64,000 nt of DNA from positions 126,109-190,108 of the forward strand of contig VWYX01000778.1 in NCBI GenBank assembly GCA_013396525.1, read 5' to 3'. A program made the translations under genes and the position numbers. This document shows, one piece after another, positions 24,255 to 34,719 of this stretch. The notes beneath the pieces were generated by a model. It did not search any database. It worked only from the letters and a program-made list of their open reading frames with translations, and was not told the DNA's origin. How positions within the stretch are numbered: the stretch's first letter is position 1; each line of letters begins with the position of its first letter. Origin of the DNA: Chaetorhynchus papuensis. Taxonomy: Eukaryota; Chordata; Aves; Passeriformes; Rhipiduridae.

Positions 24255-24465
24255 ATATTTTATCAGAGAGATACCTCTGCCATCTCTGATAGGCTCTGCC
24301 TTGGACAGCAAAGGATTTGTCATGGAACCAGCGGGTATTGGCTCTGTCAAAGAGAAAGCTTCTGGCAGCTTCTCACAGAAGCCACCCCTGTAGCACCACG
24401 TCCACTACCAAAACCAGGCCACACAAACCAAATACATTCTACCTCTCAACCACACAAAAAACCCC

Positions 24466-24583
24466 AGCCCATGACTTAGGATAAACATGACTCAGCAAAA
24501 CCCAAAACATCCGTGTTACCAACATTTTTATCCTCCTGAATCCAAAACATAGTACTGTATTAGCTACAGTGGAAACCAGGACA
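24466..24583 (-). mobile_element. LTR fragment, family A (5' end of LTR)
   Basis: The segment GACTCAGCAAAACCC..AAAACATCCGTGTTA, then GAATCCAAAACATAGTACTG and GGAAACCAGGACA matches the right end of the family A copy at 28456-29031. It ends at 24583 with the expected ACA. Only about 120 bp remain. It starts 30 bp from the end of the family B LTR, so that LTR may have landed in or next to an existing family A copy. The missing part is not found on the other side. Confidence 0.75.
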
Positions 24584-27500
24584 ATGGTAAAAAGAAAATC
24601 TGTATTGTCTTAGTCTGATCTATTTTTCACACATTTTAATGTATGTTAATACCTCAAGGTGTAGTAAAAACCACACAGGAGCTACTCAGGAGCATGACAG
24701 AATGTAAATAGCTAAATTAGGCCAAACAGAAAAAAAAAAACCAGAAAAGAAATCCCAAACATCCCAAAACCCCACCAAATTTTCTCACTGAGGGAGGTAT
24801 TTGTCATTGAAACTAGCAATTCAAGCTGATTTTAAACAACAGTGTGAGACTTTATTTCGTCTTTTTTAGCTGTATCTTATATAGCTCAATTCTTTTCTTA
24901 GGAACAATGAAGAATTCACTGGAATACAAGGAGAGGAATCAAACCCTGAAACTTCTGTCTTAATGAATGTTACATAATAGTAATTCACTTTTCAGCGAAA
25001 GATAAAATTTTATGTATGTGCCTCTTTTTGAAGAAATATGGATTTCTTAAATGTCTTATGGAATGACTGCTTTTACCCGGGGAAACGAAAGAAAAATTGT
25101 ATCTGTGAACCTTACAGTTTCTCAGTGACCATTTTTGGGATGCGTAGAGAAAAAAATCCCAGAATACAAATTCAACTCTTTCTCAGTCATTGTTTAAGCA
25201 GCTTGCCTAGTGTCATATCAATTTTGTCTCATTCTTTATGACTTCACTGCTCTTGTCAATCACATTTAAGCACACTACAATAGTGTCAGCTTTTATTTTT
25301 AGAACCTTCATGCCCTGAAGTAGTGTATGCTCCAAATATTGCATGCAATTCCCTGGTGACACTGTTCTGAGAATCAAAAAACAGATCAACCTTGGATTCA
25401 TCTGGAGGTGACAAGGAGGTTCTGGTAGTACTATGTGTTTCTACTTAGATATGAGTGTTTTCTTACTTGTCTGATTGTTCTTTCAGGCACTTAAATATGA
25501 AAAAAATGCATTTTTGGAGGGATAGAAGATATTTTTAAATATAGTCCAAATTTGACTAAAATAGGTCCAGTTAAAATAAAAATAATAAAATCTCCATACA
25601 CTTTTGCTGAAGGAAATGTTCCAGAAATATAGAAACATTGTGACACCCAAATGAAACTTCTGAAGTTGAATTAACATTTTTCTTGCTGTAGACATAATTA
25701 ATTTAATAATAGGAAAAATGCAAAGGTGGAAAATTTTCGTCACTTCCATTTTGAAAAAGAATCAGAAATGTCACTCCATTCCATCAGTGATATGGGGCAT
25801 CAAGACAGTATGTGTAAATATGCTTTGTAAAGATGTATGTGTGTGCATGTTTTCATTTGTTCAAGTTATGGAAGTACATTTGATTTGACCTGAATTATTT
25901 CCTATCATTTGGCCATTACCCAAAAAAATACAATGTTTGCTCAACTTTATAACCAGTAAGTTTTCTGCACAATGAAAGGAAGCATTTTCTCAACAGAGAT
26001 GGCTGACTGTCCATATTTGGAAATGTTTTATTTATTGCTTCTTTGCTTAGAATTAGCAAATGCTTAATTAAAGTCATGAAAAGAATGATTGAGGGAAAAG
26101 AGATTGACTTCTTTTCTTTAAACAAAGACCATCTGTTATGCCATAAAGTTAACAGTAACACCACATTTTCTTCTCCACACTGCAAACTATGGCTGTCATC
26201 ATCCCTTTTTTCAGGAAGAGGACTGTCTTCCCTAAAGAAAACAGTCACAATCTATTAGTGGTTTGGTTGGCAAGATTCTCTATTGAAAGTTGACCCAGAT
26301 TGGGCATATCATCTCTTTTAGCAGGACCAAGAGGTTTATTATAGAAGGCTCTTGAAACTTGTAGGTTTTACACAATCTGATCCCAGACTGAGGAAGTTAA
26401 TGTTGTTTTACCAGTACAGATTTTATTTCCACTGCACAAGTAATTTTTTCCCGGAGAAACACAAAACAAAAAAAGAGGATAAAAACAAACCCTGGAATAT
26501 TTCTCTCTGCGTATTCTAGTATGAAGACCTCTGAACCATTGTTTCCTTTCATTATTTCGTACTATTTATCAAGTGAAATTCTAATTGAAACATATGTTTA
26601 AGGCATATATTTGAGCTCAAACTTATTTGTGAAGTAAAGTACATGCTATAGATTGTATTAAGCGCCTCTAAAATCAATTGAAAAGACCTAGGAATTAACA
26701 TTTTCATTGACTAGTAGGGCTCTATGACCTTATTTTGTCAGAATTTGTAACTAAGGCAGTATAGTATCTGGAAAATCAAAGAAGGCTCTCTGAATATTTT
26801 TGCGACTTTTTATTTTCACTGGAAACTTTCAAATATGGTTATTTCATTTATTTTCTTCCCATTATTTTACATTGTTGACTAGTTTTATGTCTGATTCATG
26901 TGTTTCATTTTGATGGCTAGATACCTGAATGAAATTTCTAACGAGACATTTCTGATTTCTGTCTTTTCATTTTTACTGTAAATATTGTCAAATAAAACAT
27001 TAATATTGAATTTTACATTATGTTCTTCCCCTTTCCCCCCTTGAATGAAAACTTGAAAGAACCCATACTTAATTTTGAATATTTGGGGAATTTTTTAAAA
27101 TTATCCTCACTTTCTTGTTCTCGTGTCAGTTTTCTTCCTTTCTTCTTCCTCCTACATTGTGAGCAAATTTAGTATAAAAGCTGAAATGGAATTCTATTAT
27201 AAAATAATGTTACCATAGCAGCAAAAAGTAGTTTCAGTTTCTCACCTACAGCAAAAATAAATGGTGAGTTGTGCAGGATTCTTATCAGCTACAGAGAAGG
27301 TAATCAGACAAAATCAATCTTCATCAATAATGAATGAACTGCTCACACAAAGACAAATCTGTGGTGGTAAAGAAACCATCCTATTATTTCCTGGAAAACT
27401 AGAAGTTGTTTGAAATAGTAACAAAGGTACTGCCAAACTTGCAGATAAAACATTCTTATTTGTAATATCTGATATTAGCAAAAAGATTATTGATGCTTTG

Positions 27501-28455
27501 TTGAATTCATCATTTGTATAACAAACTTGCTATAGCACCTCAGAGGGGTATCATATTCATCATATGCTAATTTATCAATCAAGATATTGAAAGGGGTTTT
27601 TTTTGATCTGTTCTTGACATTTTACATGTATAGCATGAGTGACTGGGGATTTATTTGGAACAAAGCAACGTAACAGGTTTTGGTTTTAATATACTCTAAG
27701 AAATGTTTATTCTGCTCACAGAGTTCATTTCTGAAATTCAGGTATTAAATTCCAGCCTAGAGCTATCACCCAAACAAAGATAAATAATGAGATATTACTG
27801 GGTAAGTGCGGGTACATTTTGAGTGCTATGTGAATTATAATTGGCTTATAAATAGGTGATGAACCAGCTGTGAAAAATAGCATAAATATATATATATATG
27901 GGTGAATATATATATTACTTATCCCTTCTGGAAGTTTCTACTGTGATTGTGATGTGAAAACTATAATATGTCTTTGGGGTCAAAGAAATCCCATATAGAG
28001 GTGATACTTTTAGTGAGTGTCAATTTTGAAGGGAATCACTGGATTTAATCTATTTATATCAATTGCAGAAATATGACAGTGCAGGAATTACTGTACTGGA
28101 TTCCATGTGTATAGAATTTCATCTTTGATGATCTGTGGGGTGTGAATCAGGCCCAAGTATTGTCATTAAGAAGTTTTAAACAGGTGTGTGGTGATTGAAT
28201 GAACATTACTTAGAGAGGAAAACATATGTCTTTTTGCTATATAAAGCAGAAACAAAATCATACATTTTGTTCATAGTCCAGAAAGACTCAAGGAAAGTAG
28301 ATTTAATTATTCAACACCTTCATTTTAGAGTTCTTTGAAAAGGTGATGGGTTGGGTAATTATCCTCTTTGAGATTGTTGGCAGAAAAATAATCATTCAGC
28401 CCATCATTAATTTGCTTTCTAGAGATCACATATTTTCATTTGCAACTTTAACCTG
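24584..28455. other. AT-rich non-coding stretch
   Basis: No gene or interspersed repeat recognised. It contains an A-rich tract at about 24726-24780 and two AT dinucleotide runs (27886-27899 and 27906-27915). The 110-codon minus-strand frame at 26248-25916 has no recognisable domain. Confidence 0.5.
27886..27915. repeat. AT dinucleotide repeat, interrupted
   Basis: Seven AT units, a GGGTGA interruption and a further five or so AT units. Confidence 0.85.
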
Positions 28456-29031
28456 TGTCATGGTTTCACCCCAGCTGGTCAACACCACAGGGCTGCTGAC
28501 TGACTGCCCCACCAGCAGGATCAGGGAGAGAACTGGAAGGGCAAAAGTTAGAAAAGCCATGGGCTGAGATAAAGACAGTTTAATGGGGAAAGAAAAACCC
28601 ATGCACACAGCGAAGAAAAACAAGAATTAAGTCACTGATCCCCACAGGCAGGCAGGTGTTCAGCCTTCTCCAGGACAGCAGGGCCCCATCACGTGTAATG
28701 GCTATTTGGGAAGACAAGCACCATCACTCCAAACATCCCTCACTTCCTCCTTCTCCCCAGTTTATACACTGAGCATGATGTCCTAAGGCCTGGAATATCC
28801 CCTTGGTCAACTGTCCTGGCTGGGTCTCCTCCCAGCCTCCCATGCAGCCCCAACTTCTGTCCCAGTGTGACAGTATGAGAGGCAGAAAAGGCCCTGGCTC
28901 TGTGTTAACCCTGCTCAGCAATAACAAAAACATTTTTATATTATTGACCTTGTGTTCAGCACAAATCCAAAACACAGTCCCATACCAACCACTGTAAAAA
29001 AAAATTAACTCTACCACAGCTGAAACGAACA
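28456..29031 (-). mobile_element. Solo LTR, family A, full length
   Basis: At 576 bp this is the most complete family A copy and the reference for the others. In LTR orientation it starts TGTTCGTTTCAGCTG at 29031 and ends GGGTGAAACCATGACA at 28456. It includes a GAGCATGATGTC segment with a TATACA box just beside it (around 28757-28780 on the plus strand). The polyadenylation region lies near the CTTTATCTCAGCCCATGGC stretch (about 28558-28578). No gag, pol or env lies next to it, so recombination between two LTRs probably removed the provirus. Flanking 5-mers (ACCTG and CTACT) do not match, so the duplication has decayed or the edges are a few bases off. Confidence 0.9.
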
Positions 29032-31547
29032 CTACTGCAATTAAATTTTTTTCTTATCCCTCTGACTGGGCACTGAGGAAGGATTGCTGCTAAATTAGGG
29101 TTGCCAGAATTTAAGGAGAGCTCTTACAGAAAGATGCAACGAAAATCTAATTTGCCATTCATTCCATTCTACTGAGTTAGGGATGGAGTATTTTGGTATT
29201 TGTTTTATTCTTCTACTTCCACTTGGTCAAAATAGGCTATCTTAAATATGGGAACATAGGAAATGGTGGTTACAAAACCCCTCTGGGATCAAATAATCTT
29301 ACTCATTTCAAACAACTTTGTCATATAATCCCATTCACATTGAAATCAATCTCCATTTTAGAACAAGAAGAGCTGCTAGCCCCTGATCCTTTTCCCATCT
29401 TCCATTCATACTTATTTTGCAGTCTTGCTTTTTCCCAGATTAAAAGAAATCACAGAAACTTGTTACTACCAGCAATGCTAAACTTGCTTGGTAGGCAATA
29501 TTAGTAGAGATTTTAACTACAGTAGAATTAGTAGAATTTTAACTACATAAAATCAAATCCAAAACAGTTTAATTACAGGAAGGATAGATGAGATATCTGT
29601 CTTAGAGATTCTTTCCTCATGGAAGCATGTTTCTGTGATTTTCTAGAAAGGTATAATTGGAAAAAAAATTAAAAATACAAATACAGTAGTGTAACGATAT
29701 TGAAAATTGCAAATTCTTTGTTATTTCCAACTCCTAGGATACCTTTAAATATGTTACTCCTCCTGTTTATTTTGAAGTCGTGCCTCAATTTTTTTTTTTC
29801 CTGTGGCAAATATGTCCTCAATTTTTAAATATGGGCTTTTAACAAAAACAACTCAAAAAATTAACTGCCTGTCCAGTCCCTTCTCTGCCATTTTTACATG
29901 CATTCTCCCTTTCATCTTCAGCTCCACTGACTAAATCTTTGCCCTGACTTTCTCTGTATTGAAGCTCTCTTTCATATCCTCTCTTATCTGGCGTCTTCTC
30001 TCTTGGGCTATCATCCATCTCAGCTTGTCCGACATTTCTGTCTGGGTAGTTCACTGCCAGCTCAATGTGAGTATGCTAGAGACAGAAGGGTCCATTACTT
30101 TTCCCATCTTTTTTTGCCTGGAAGTCATAGAGTATCTGTCTATTCTAAGTTCTCTGAATTACAGAAAAACTAACAACTATTTCTTAATTTCATTTAAGTA
30201 TTAAAAAAAAGTTCATTAGGAGAAAAATAAAACAAAAAAAGTTTTCCTGTATGTTGATATTTTCTAATACTCAGTATACTGCTCAAAGGCAGCCCTTCAG
30301 GCGTTCTAAAATGAAGATGACTAAATTTTTCTTGGCTGTTTAACCCTATTTCATGAAATTTCTGACTCATCTCTCATTTCTGTAGGTAGCTTCTCATTAT
30401 TACCTTCAAAGTCCTTCACAGTTTCACTGTATTTTTATATTAGATTTGTCCTTCTTTACCATTCTACTGTTTTCTATCTAAACAATATATAATTTTTTTG
30501 GTGTATTTTCCCAAACTGTCAGTGTTTCCAGAGTATTATCCTAGCCTTTCCCATTATTATATAACAGAAAAAAAGTGGATGGCTGGTTTTTCATTATGCC
30601 TCCAAGTATTAGACTTCAAACAGGTTGATATTTGTGATTTCAAATTTATTCTGGTTATATGATGTTACTTTATCCTTTTTCTTTCCCTACTTAAACTATC
30701 TTGGATTGAATATTTCAAAATGCTGTCAGTCTACATTACAAAAAAGTGAGAGCTTTGTTTATATTAATATTTTCATATTTCATTAGAATGACTAATTTAT
30801 AACTACCTGGTAGTGCAATGTAGTAATACATGAAAAGACTTCTAATAAATTTCTGCTTCAGAAAAGTCCTTTACTTCAAAGAAAAATCTAAATAGTATAT
30901 TTCCTAAATATTTTTTAAACTAGCTGTAAAAATGCTGTAACAGATGTACTCCTTCAACTTAAGATATCAAATATTACAGAGAAGGATTTTGTCTTTCACC
31001 AACTTTCAAACCATTTCCTTGCAAAACACTCTGTATTTCTTCTGTCTGATTAGCATCTTTTGTACTGGACTGAGATCACAATAATATGATTCAACACTAT
31101 TCAGGTACAACATACATATTTTAAGTTTTAAATTTTTATATCATAGCTCAGATAGTCAGACTCGGATTTTTTTTTTGTACCTCAAGTAAGTTAACCATCC
31201 TTCTTTTAACAAAACCTGATGATTTTGAATGCTGCCATTGTTATAAAAGCAAATTTATGACAAGAAACTTTTCATATATTTACTGGGAATACACTTCCCA
31301 GTCTAGAACCACTGGTTTATTCATGCTTTTTACTTCACGTTTGAATTTCCAGTAATGTTTTTGCTAATGTTTTTTTACTTAGAGTAGCAGCATGAAAAAT
31401 AAATAACATTGAATAGTAGGAATTACCATATCCTTCCCAACTCAGTCACTGGTTAATTCCATTATCCCTTACGTTCTCTAAATCCTCACGTTTCCTTGGA
31501 AGAGGACGGCAATAGATCCTTTATAAAATCTAATTCATCTGACACAC
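29032..31547. other. AT-rich non-coding stretch
   Basis: No gene recognised. A pyrimidine-biased segment at about 29870-30060 gives a 71-codon minus-strand frame without any known domain. A short tandem repeat lies at 29501-29547. Confidence 0.5.
29501..29547. repeat. Two-copy 27-bp-period tandem repeat
   Basis: TTAGTAGAGATTTTAACTAC at 29501 recurs at 29528 with one base deleted. Confidence 0.75.
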
Positions 31548-31825
31548 TGTTGTGGCTTAGCCACGCCAACAACTAAGCCCCACATAGCCATTTGCTCACT
31601 GCCTGCCACTGGGATGGGAGACAGGATCAGAGGAGTAAAAGTGAGAAAACTCATGAGTTAAAGACATTAAGAAGTGAAAGCTGCAAAATCACACACTAGC
31701 AAAGCAAAACAGGGAATTCTTTCACTGTTTCCCATGAGTGGGCAGGTGTTCAGCCATCTCCAAGAAAGCTGGGCTCCATCACGCACAGTGGTCACTTGGG
31801 AAGACAAATGCTATTACTCAAAAGG

Positions 31826-31866
31826 CCCCCCTTCCCCTTCCCCTTCCCCTTCCCCCTTCTTCCCCC
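31826..31866. repeat. CCCCTT hexamer tract
   Basis: About four to five CCCCTT units in a pure pyrimidine run inside the family A LTR. It directly precedes the target site of the nested insertion. Confidence 0.85.
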
Positions 31867-31868
31867 AG

Positions 31869-32277
31869 TGTTGGGGTGCTCCCTGGCCGGGTGTCCCCTG
31901 GGGGAGTTTCATCTTGGTACAGTCCACCGTCTGTACCCAATAGGTGACAGGGCCACGGCCAGGGGGCGACCCCAAGGGCAGGACCCAGGCCTGGGGGGCC
32001 AGCCCCCCCGAGCTAAGGTCAAGTTTGATTAGTGCTTGTTAGCTGTTCCCACCTCTGTTGTAAGGTCACTGGACACGGGCACCTCTGCTCCGCCCCTTTT
32101 CCTGTATCAAAAACCCTGGGCAGAGCGGACCACATGGTCAGTTCTCCAGGGTTCGGGTAAGAATTAAAAGGTTTGTTAATCCTGACCTCGGGGGCGACCC
32201 CCTCTGGTCTCTTTACTCTTGGCGCGTATTCCGGTCCTATCTCGGCGAGTCCCTGCCCGGGGACTGTTCGAGACACA
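31869..32277 (+). mobile_element. CpG-rich young-looking LTR, family C, nested in family A
   Basis: The 409-bp unit starts TGTTGGGGTGC and ends GAGACACA, so the ends form the TGT..ACA inverted repeat of a retroviral LTR. A TATA-like TGTATCAAAAAC lies at 32104. An ATTAAA polyadenylation signal lies at 32163. A GT- and T-rich stretch follows, as in R-U5. Base composition is far richer in GC and intact CpG than anything else in the window, which fits a recent insertion not yet decayed by deamination. The insertion that contains it is bounded by CCCCAG at 31863-31868 and 32432-32437. A 6-bp duplication suits class II (ERVK or alpha/beta-like) integration, but the class is inferred. Confidence 0.75.
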
Positions 32278-32431
32278 CTCCGGTGGCAGCGGGAGGCGGC
32301 GGGAGCCGGCCGCCCAGACGCGAACGCGCGCTGAGGCGCGACCAGTGCTCCCTCGAGCCGGTGGCGGCAGACGCCGCGGGGCCGGACCCTGAGGGGTTCC
32401 CTCGTGGCCCCGGCGGCCGAGAAATACTATA
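32278..32431 (+). mobile_element. Retroviral leader remnant after the family C LTR
   Basis: After the LTR end come CTC and then CGGTGGCAGCGGGAGG (32281-32296). Bases 2-12 equal the start of the complement of a leucine tRNA 3' end (GGTGGCAGCGG), so this may be the primer-binding site with one mismatch at its first base. About 135 bp of very GC- and CpG-rich sequence follow and stop at ACTATA just before the second CCCCAG. There is no gag start, no internal gene and no 3' LTR. It is either a large internal deletion or an assembly join. Confidence 0.5.
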
Positions 32432-32519
32432 CCCCAGCTCTATATGTTGAGCATGATGCCTTATGGTGTGGGAAATCCCTCTGGTCAGTTGGGGTCAGCT
32501 GTCCTGGGGAGGCTTCCCT

Positions 32520-33065
32520 TGTAATGTGAAATAACCTAATGCACATAATTGCAATATACATTCAAACTAGTACTGAATATAAATATTAGTAGTAGATCAA
32601 ATGATCACTGTAGAGATGCAGAGATGCAGAGAGATTATGATATTTTAAAACCCTTTAGAAGAGCATGTAAAACGACACTAAAAACTGAACTAATTTCTAG
32701 CACAAAACTGTAGCTCATGTCTCCATATAATTAGCTTCACAACCAGAAACCAGCAGGCACATAGTTATATGGGGAATTGTAGTCATCATTCTTTTATTTC
32801 ATCCTTTTTTTTTCTGTTTTCTATTTTTCTTTTCCAATTACTACTGCTGTTACCATTATTATTTCTTGATACTCAGGTATGGATAATCAGAATTTAACAA
32901 AGCAGTGTAAGTTTTACTTTAATGAGAACAAAGAGAATGTTATGCCTAGAAATAGTTTTGACTTAAATACTTAGAAGTTTTACCATTGGCAACAATGACC
33001 ATGAAATTCAGAATGAGTTTAGGTCCTAAGACAAGCTCTTCTTTTTAATGCAATTGAATCTACAC
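32520..33065. other. Non-coding spacer
   Basis: AT-rich sequence with nothing recognisable. A small direct repeat AGAGATGCAGAGATGCAGAGAG lies near 32613. Confidence 0.5.
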
Positions 33066-33268
33066 AATAACCTTTTTTTCCTCTTCTTAATTAAATATGT
33101 TATTGCAGACATGTTGCCACTATTTCTGATTGGCCCTGTCTTGGCCAGTGGCACATTTGTCTTGGAGCTGGCTGGAATTGTCTGTCCTGGTTATGGAAGA
33201 AACTTCTGTCAGCTTCTGACAGAAGCCACCCCGTGTACCCCTGTCAATACCAAAACCTGGTCTACTCC
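33066..33268 (-). mobile_element. LTR fragment, family B (5' part of LTR)
   Basis: The order matches the family B copies: TTCTTAATTAAATATGTTATTGCAG, TGGCCCTGTCTTGGCCAG, CTTGGAGCTGGCTGGAATTG, CAGCTTCTGACAGAAGCCACCCC, then CAATACCAAAACC. The terminal bases are lost at 33268. It retains the empty ATATG site at 33095-33099. An open frame of 113 codons (33048-33389) crosses it by chance. Confidence 0.8.
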
Positions 33269-34494
33269 CTTGCTATGGGCAGAGACATTTATTACTGCAT
33301 CACTGTCCCATCTGATTTTGAACACTTCAAGGAAAGAGGAAACTTCTTCCTTATATTTCATTCCCTTATTTCTAGATATAACATCTTGATTTTTGGATAA
33401 ATACTGTGACATTAGAAAAAGGATATTTCCTTTATCCAAATCCTAACTGAACAACTCCTATCTTTTCCTCTACTGCAACGCTTTTATGCTCTTCCCTTTT
33501 TACTCCTTTTATAAGGAAAGGACTTTTTCAGCATCAAAAAAACCCCAAATATAGTCCTTAAAAAGGTTAGCTGCTGTCCTAAATAAATTATTTGTTTTCA
33601 TACATCTTTCAGTATTTCATGTAGACTTTTTTGTGTATGTTCTTCAGAACAACATATAATTTAAGTGCCTACTTTAAATACGTATGTTTAATGTGACCAT
33701 TACAACATTTACAAGCTTAAAATAACTTCAGTGTATTAAAAAATTTGAAAAAAAGTTTAATGAAACATTAATTTTTATTAAAAGTTCCCTGTTTTTGTGA
33801 GTAGCTTCTCACATATTTGGCCGATTTATCATGTTTATATAATGTGTCATTACAACAAAAAGTGTTGATAATTATATGTAAATAATTTAGTCAAATTTAT
33901 ATTTTTGATTATCCATGAGGATGTTCCATGCTAGCAATAATCTGAAATCATATCTTTATAGCAGTCTTTATTACTGTAAGCAGATGCAATTGCATTCCTT
34001 ACCTTTGCTACCTTTTAATGCACACTAATTTTTAGGATATATCAGATTCTCACTACTGACCATTACTGAAAATAAATCAGTTACATTTAACACCAGAAAC
34101 TTGGGAATCTGATGCTCATTAGTACTCACTAACCCTTTGTGCAGCACAGTATTTTCAGTTCTCCTATACATTTACAACTACTTTTTCTTTACTTCAAACA
34201 CAATCAGATTCCAGGAATTGGAAGATTGTAGCTGACCAAAACTACCGCAAATTTAGGAAAGCAGTGAAGTACAAAAATAGTTCTCTCTGATATTCAGAGA
34301 TGTTCTCTTACAAATTGTATTCTTGGTATTATCTTATTTTAACAAATATCTGGCCAGTCAAATGCAGACCTTAATTTAAAATACAAGTGTCCTTCTTTAA
34401 ATATAAGACACCATCCCCACTGGCATTATTCCATGTATCTCTACTTCTAAATAAATCTAAATAATATTTTTTTTTGTTATTAACTTTATAAATG
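33269..34494. other. AT-rich non-coding stretch up to the gap
   Basis: No recognisable gene or repeat. Confidence 0.5.
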
Positions 34495-34719
34495 NNNNNN
34501 NNNNNNNNNNNNNNNNNNNNNNNNNNNNNNNNNNNNNNNNNNNNNNNNNNNNNNNNNNNNNNNNNNNNNNNNNNNNNNNNNNNNNNNNNNNNNNNNNNNN
34601 NNNNNNNNNNNNNNNNNNNNNNNNNNNNNNNNNNNNNNNNNNNNNNNNNNNNNNNNNNNNNNNNNNNNNNNNNNNNNNNNNNNNNNNNNNNNNNNNNNNN
34701 NNNNNNNNNNNNNNNNNNN
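34495..34719. other. Assembly gap
   Basis: There are 225 consecutive N. The flanks are AT-rich, with a T run at 34468-34475 on the left. Content and true length are unknown, and the open frames reported across it are meaningless. Confidence 0.99.

Larger units (their letters stand above)
22919..24436 (-). mobile_element. Solo LTR, family B, full length but split by a nested LTR
   Basis: In LTR orientation it runs from TGTATTTGGTTTG at 24436 to GTCAACCCACCA at 22919, so both ends carry the TG..CA of an LTR. Removing the nested insertion (23803-24254) leaves about 1066 bp. Features include the GAAGCCACCCCTG block near 24380, the GCCTTGGACAGC segment, the CACTGACCTTGGTGTCTG segment near 23694, and a degenerate tandem array at about 23270-23660. 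An AT-rich portion towards 22919-23100 completes it. The 5-bp flanks (TGTTA at 22914-22918, TTCTA at 24437-24441) match at only three positions, so a target duplication is uncertain. Frames open across the array (for example 23213-23500 and 23544-23831) are by-products of its composition. Confidence 0.85.
31548..32519 (-). mobile_element. LTR, family A, truncated and split by a nested GC-rich LTR
   Basis: The two outer parts (31548-31868 and 32432-32519) read as one family A LTR on the minus strand. It begins at TGTTGTGGCTTAGCC and runs through GGGCTCCATCACGC and a pyrimidine tract. After the insertion it resumes with CCCCAGCTCTATATG..GAGCATGATGCC and TGGTCAGTTGGGGTCAGCTG. It breaks off near 32519, so the 5' part of the LTR is missing. 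The intact copy at 28456-29031 shows the uninterrupted order (CCCCAG followed directly by TTTATACACTGAGC at 28755-28774). Confidence 0.87.

Noticed and set aside
22914..24441. Target duplication around the family B LTR
   Set aside because: TGTTA and TTCTA agree at only three of five positions, too weak to claim.
25916..26248. 110-codon minus-strand frame
   Set aside because: No domain recognised; AT-rich context.
27886..27915. AT runs considered as a promoter or origin
   Set aside because: An ordinary AT microsatellite with no nearby gene.
29839..30060. Charged 71-codon minus-strand frame
   Set aside because: The charge follows from a pyrimidine-rich plus strand, and no homologous family is apparent.
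33048..33389. 113-codon frame across a family B LTR piece
   Set aside because: It crosses the LTR boundary and reads non-coding LTR sequence.
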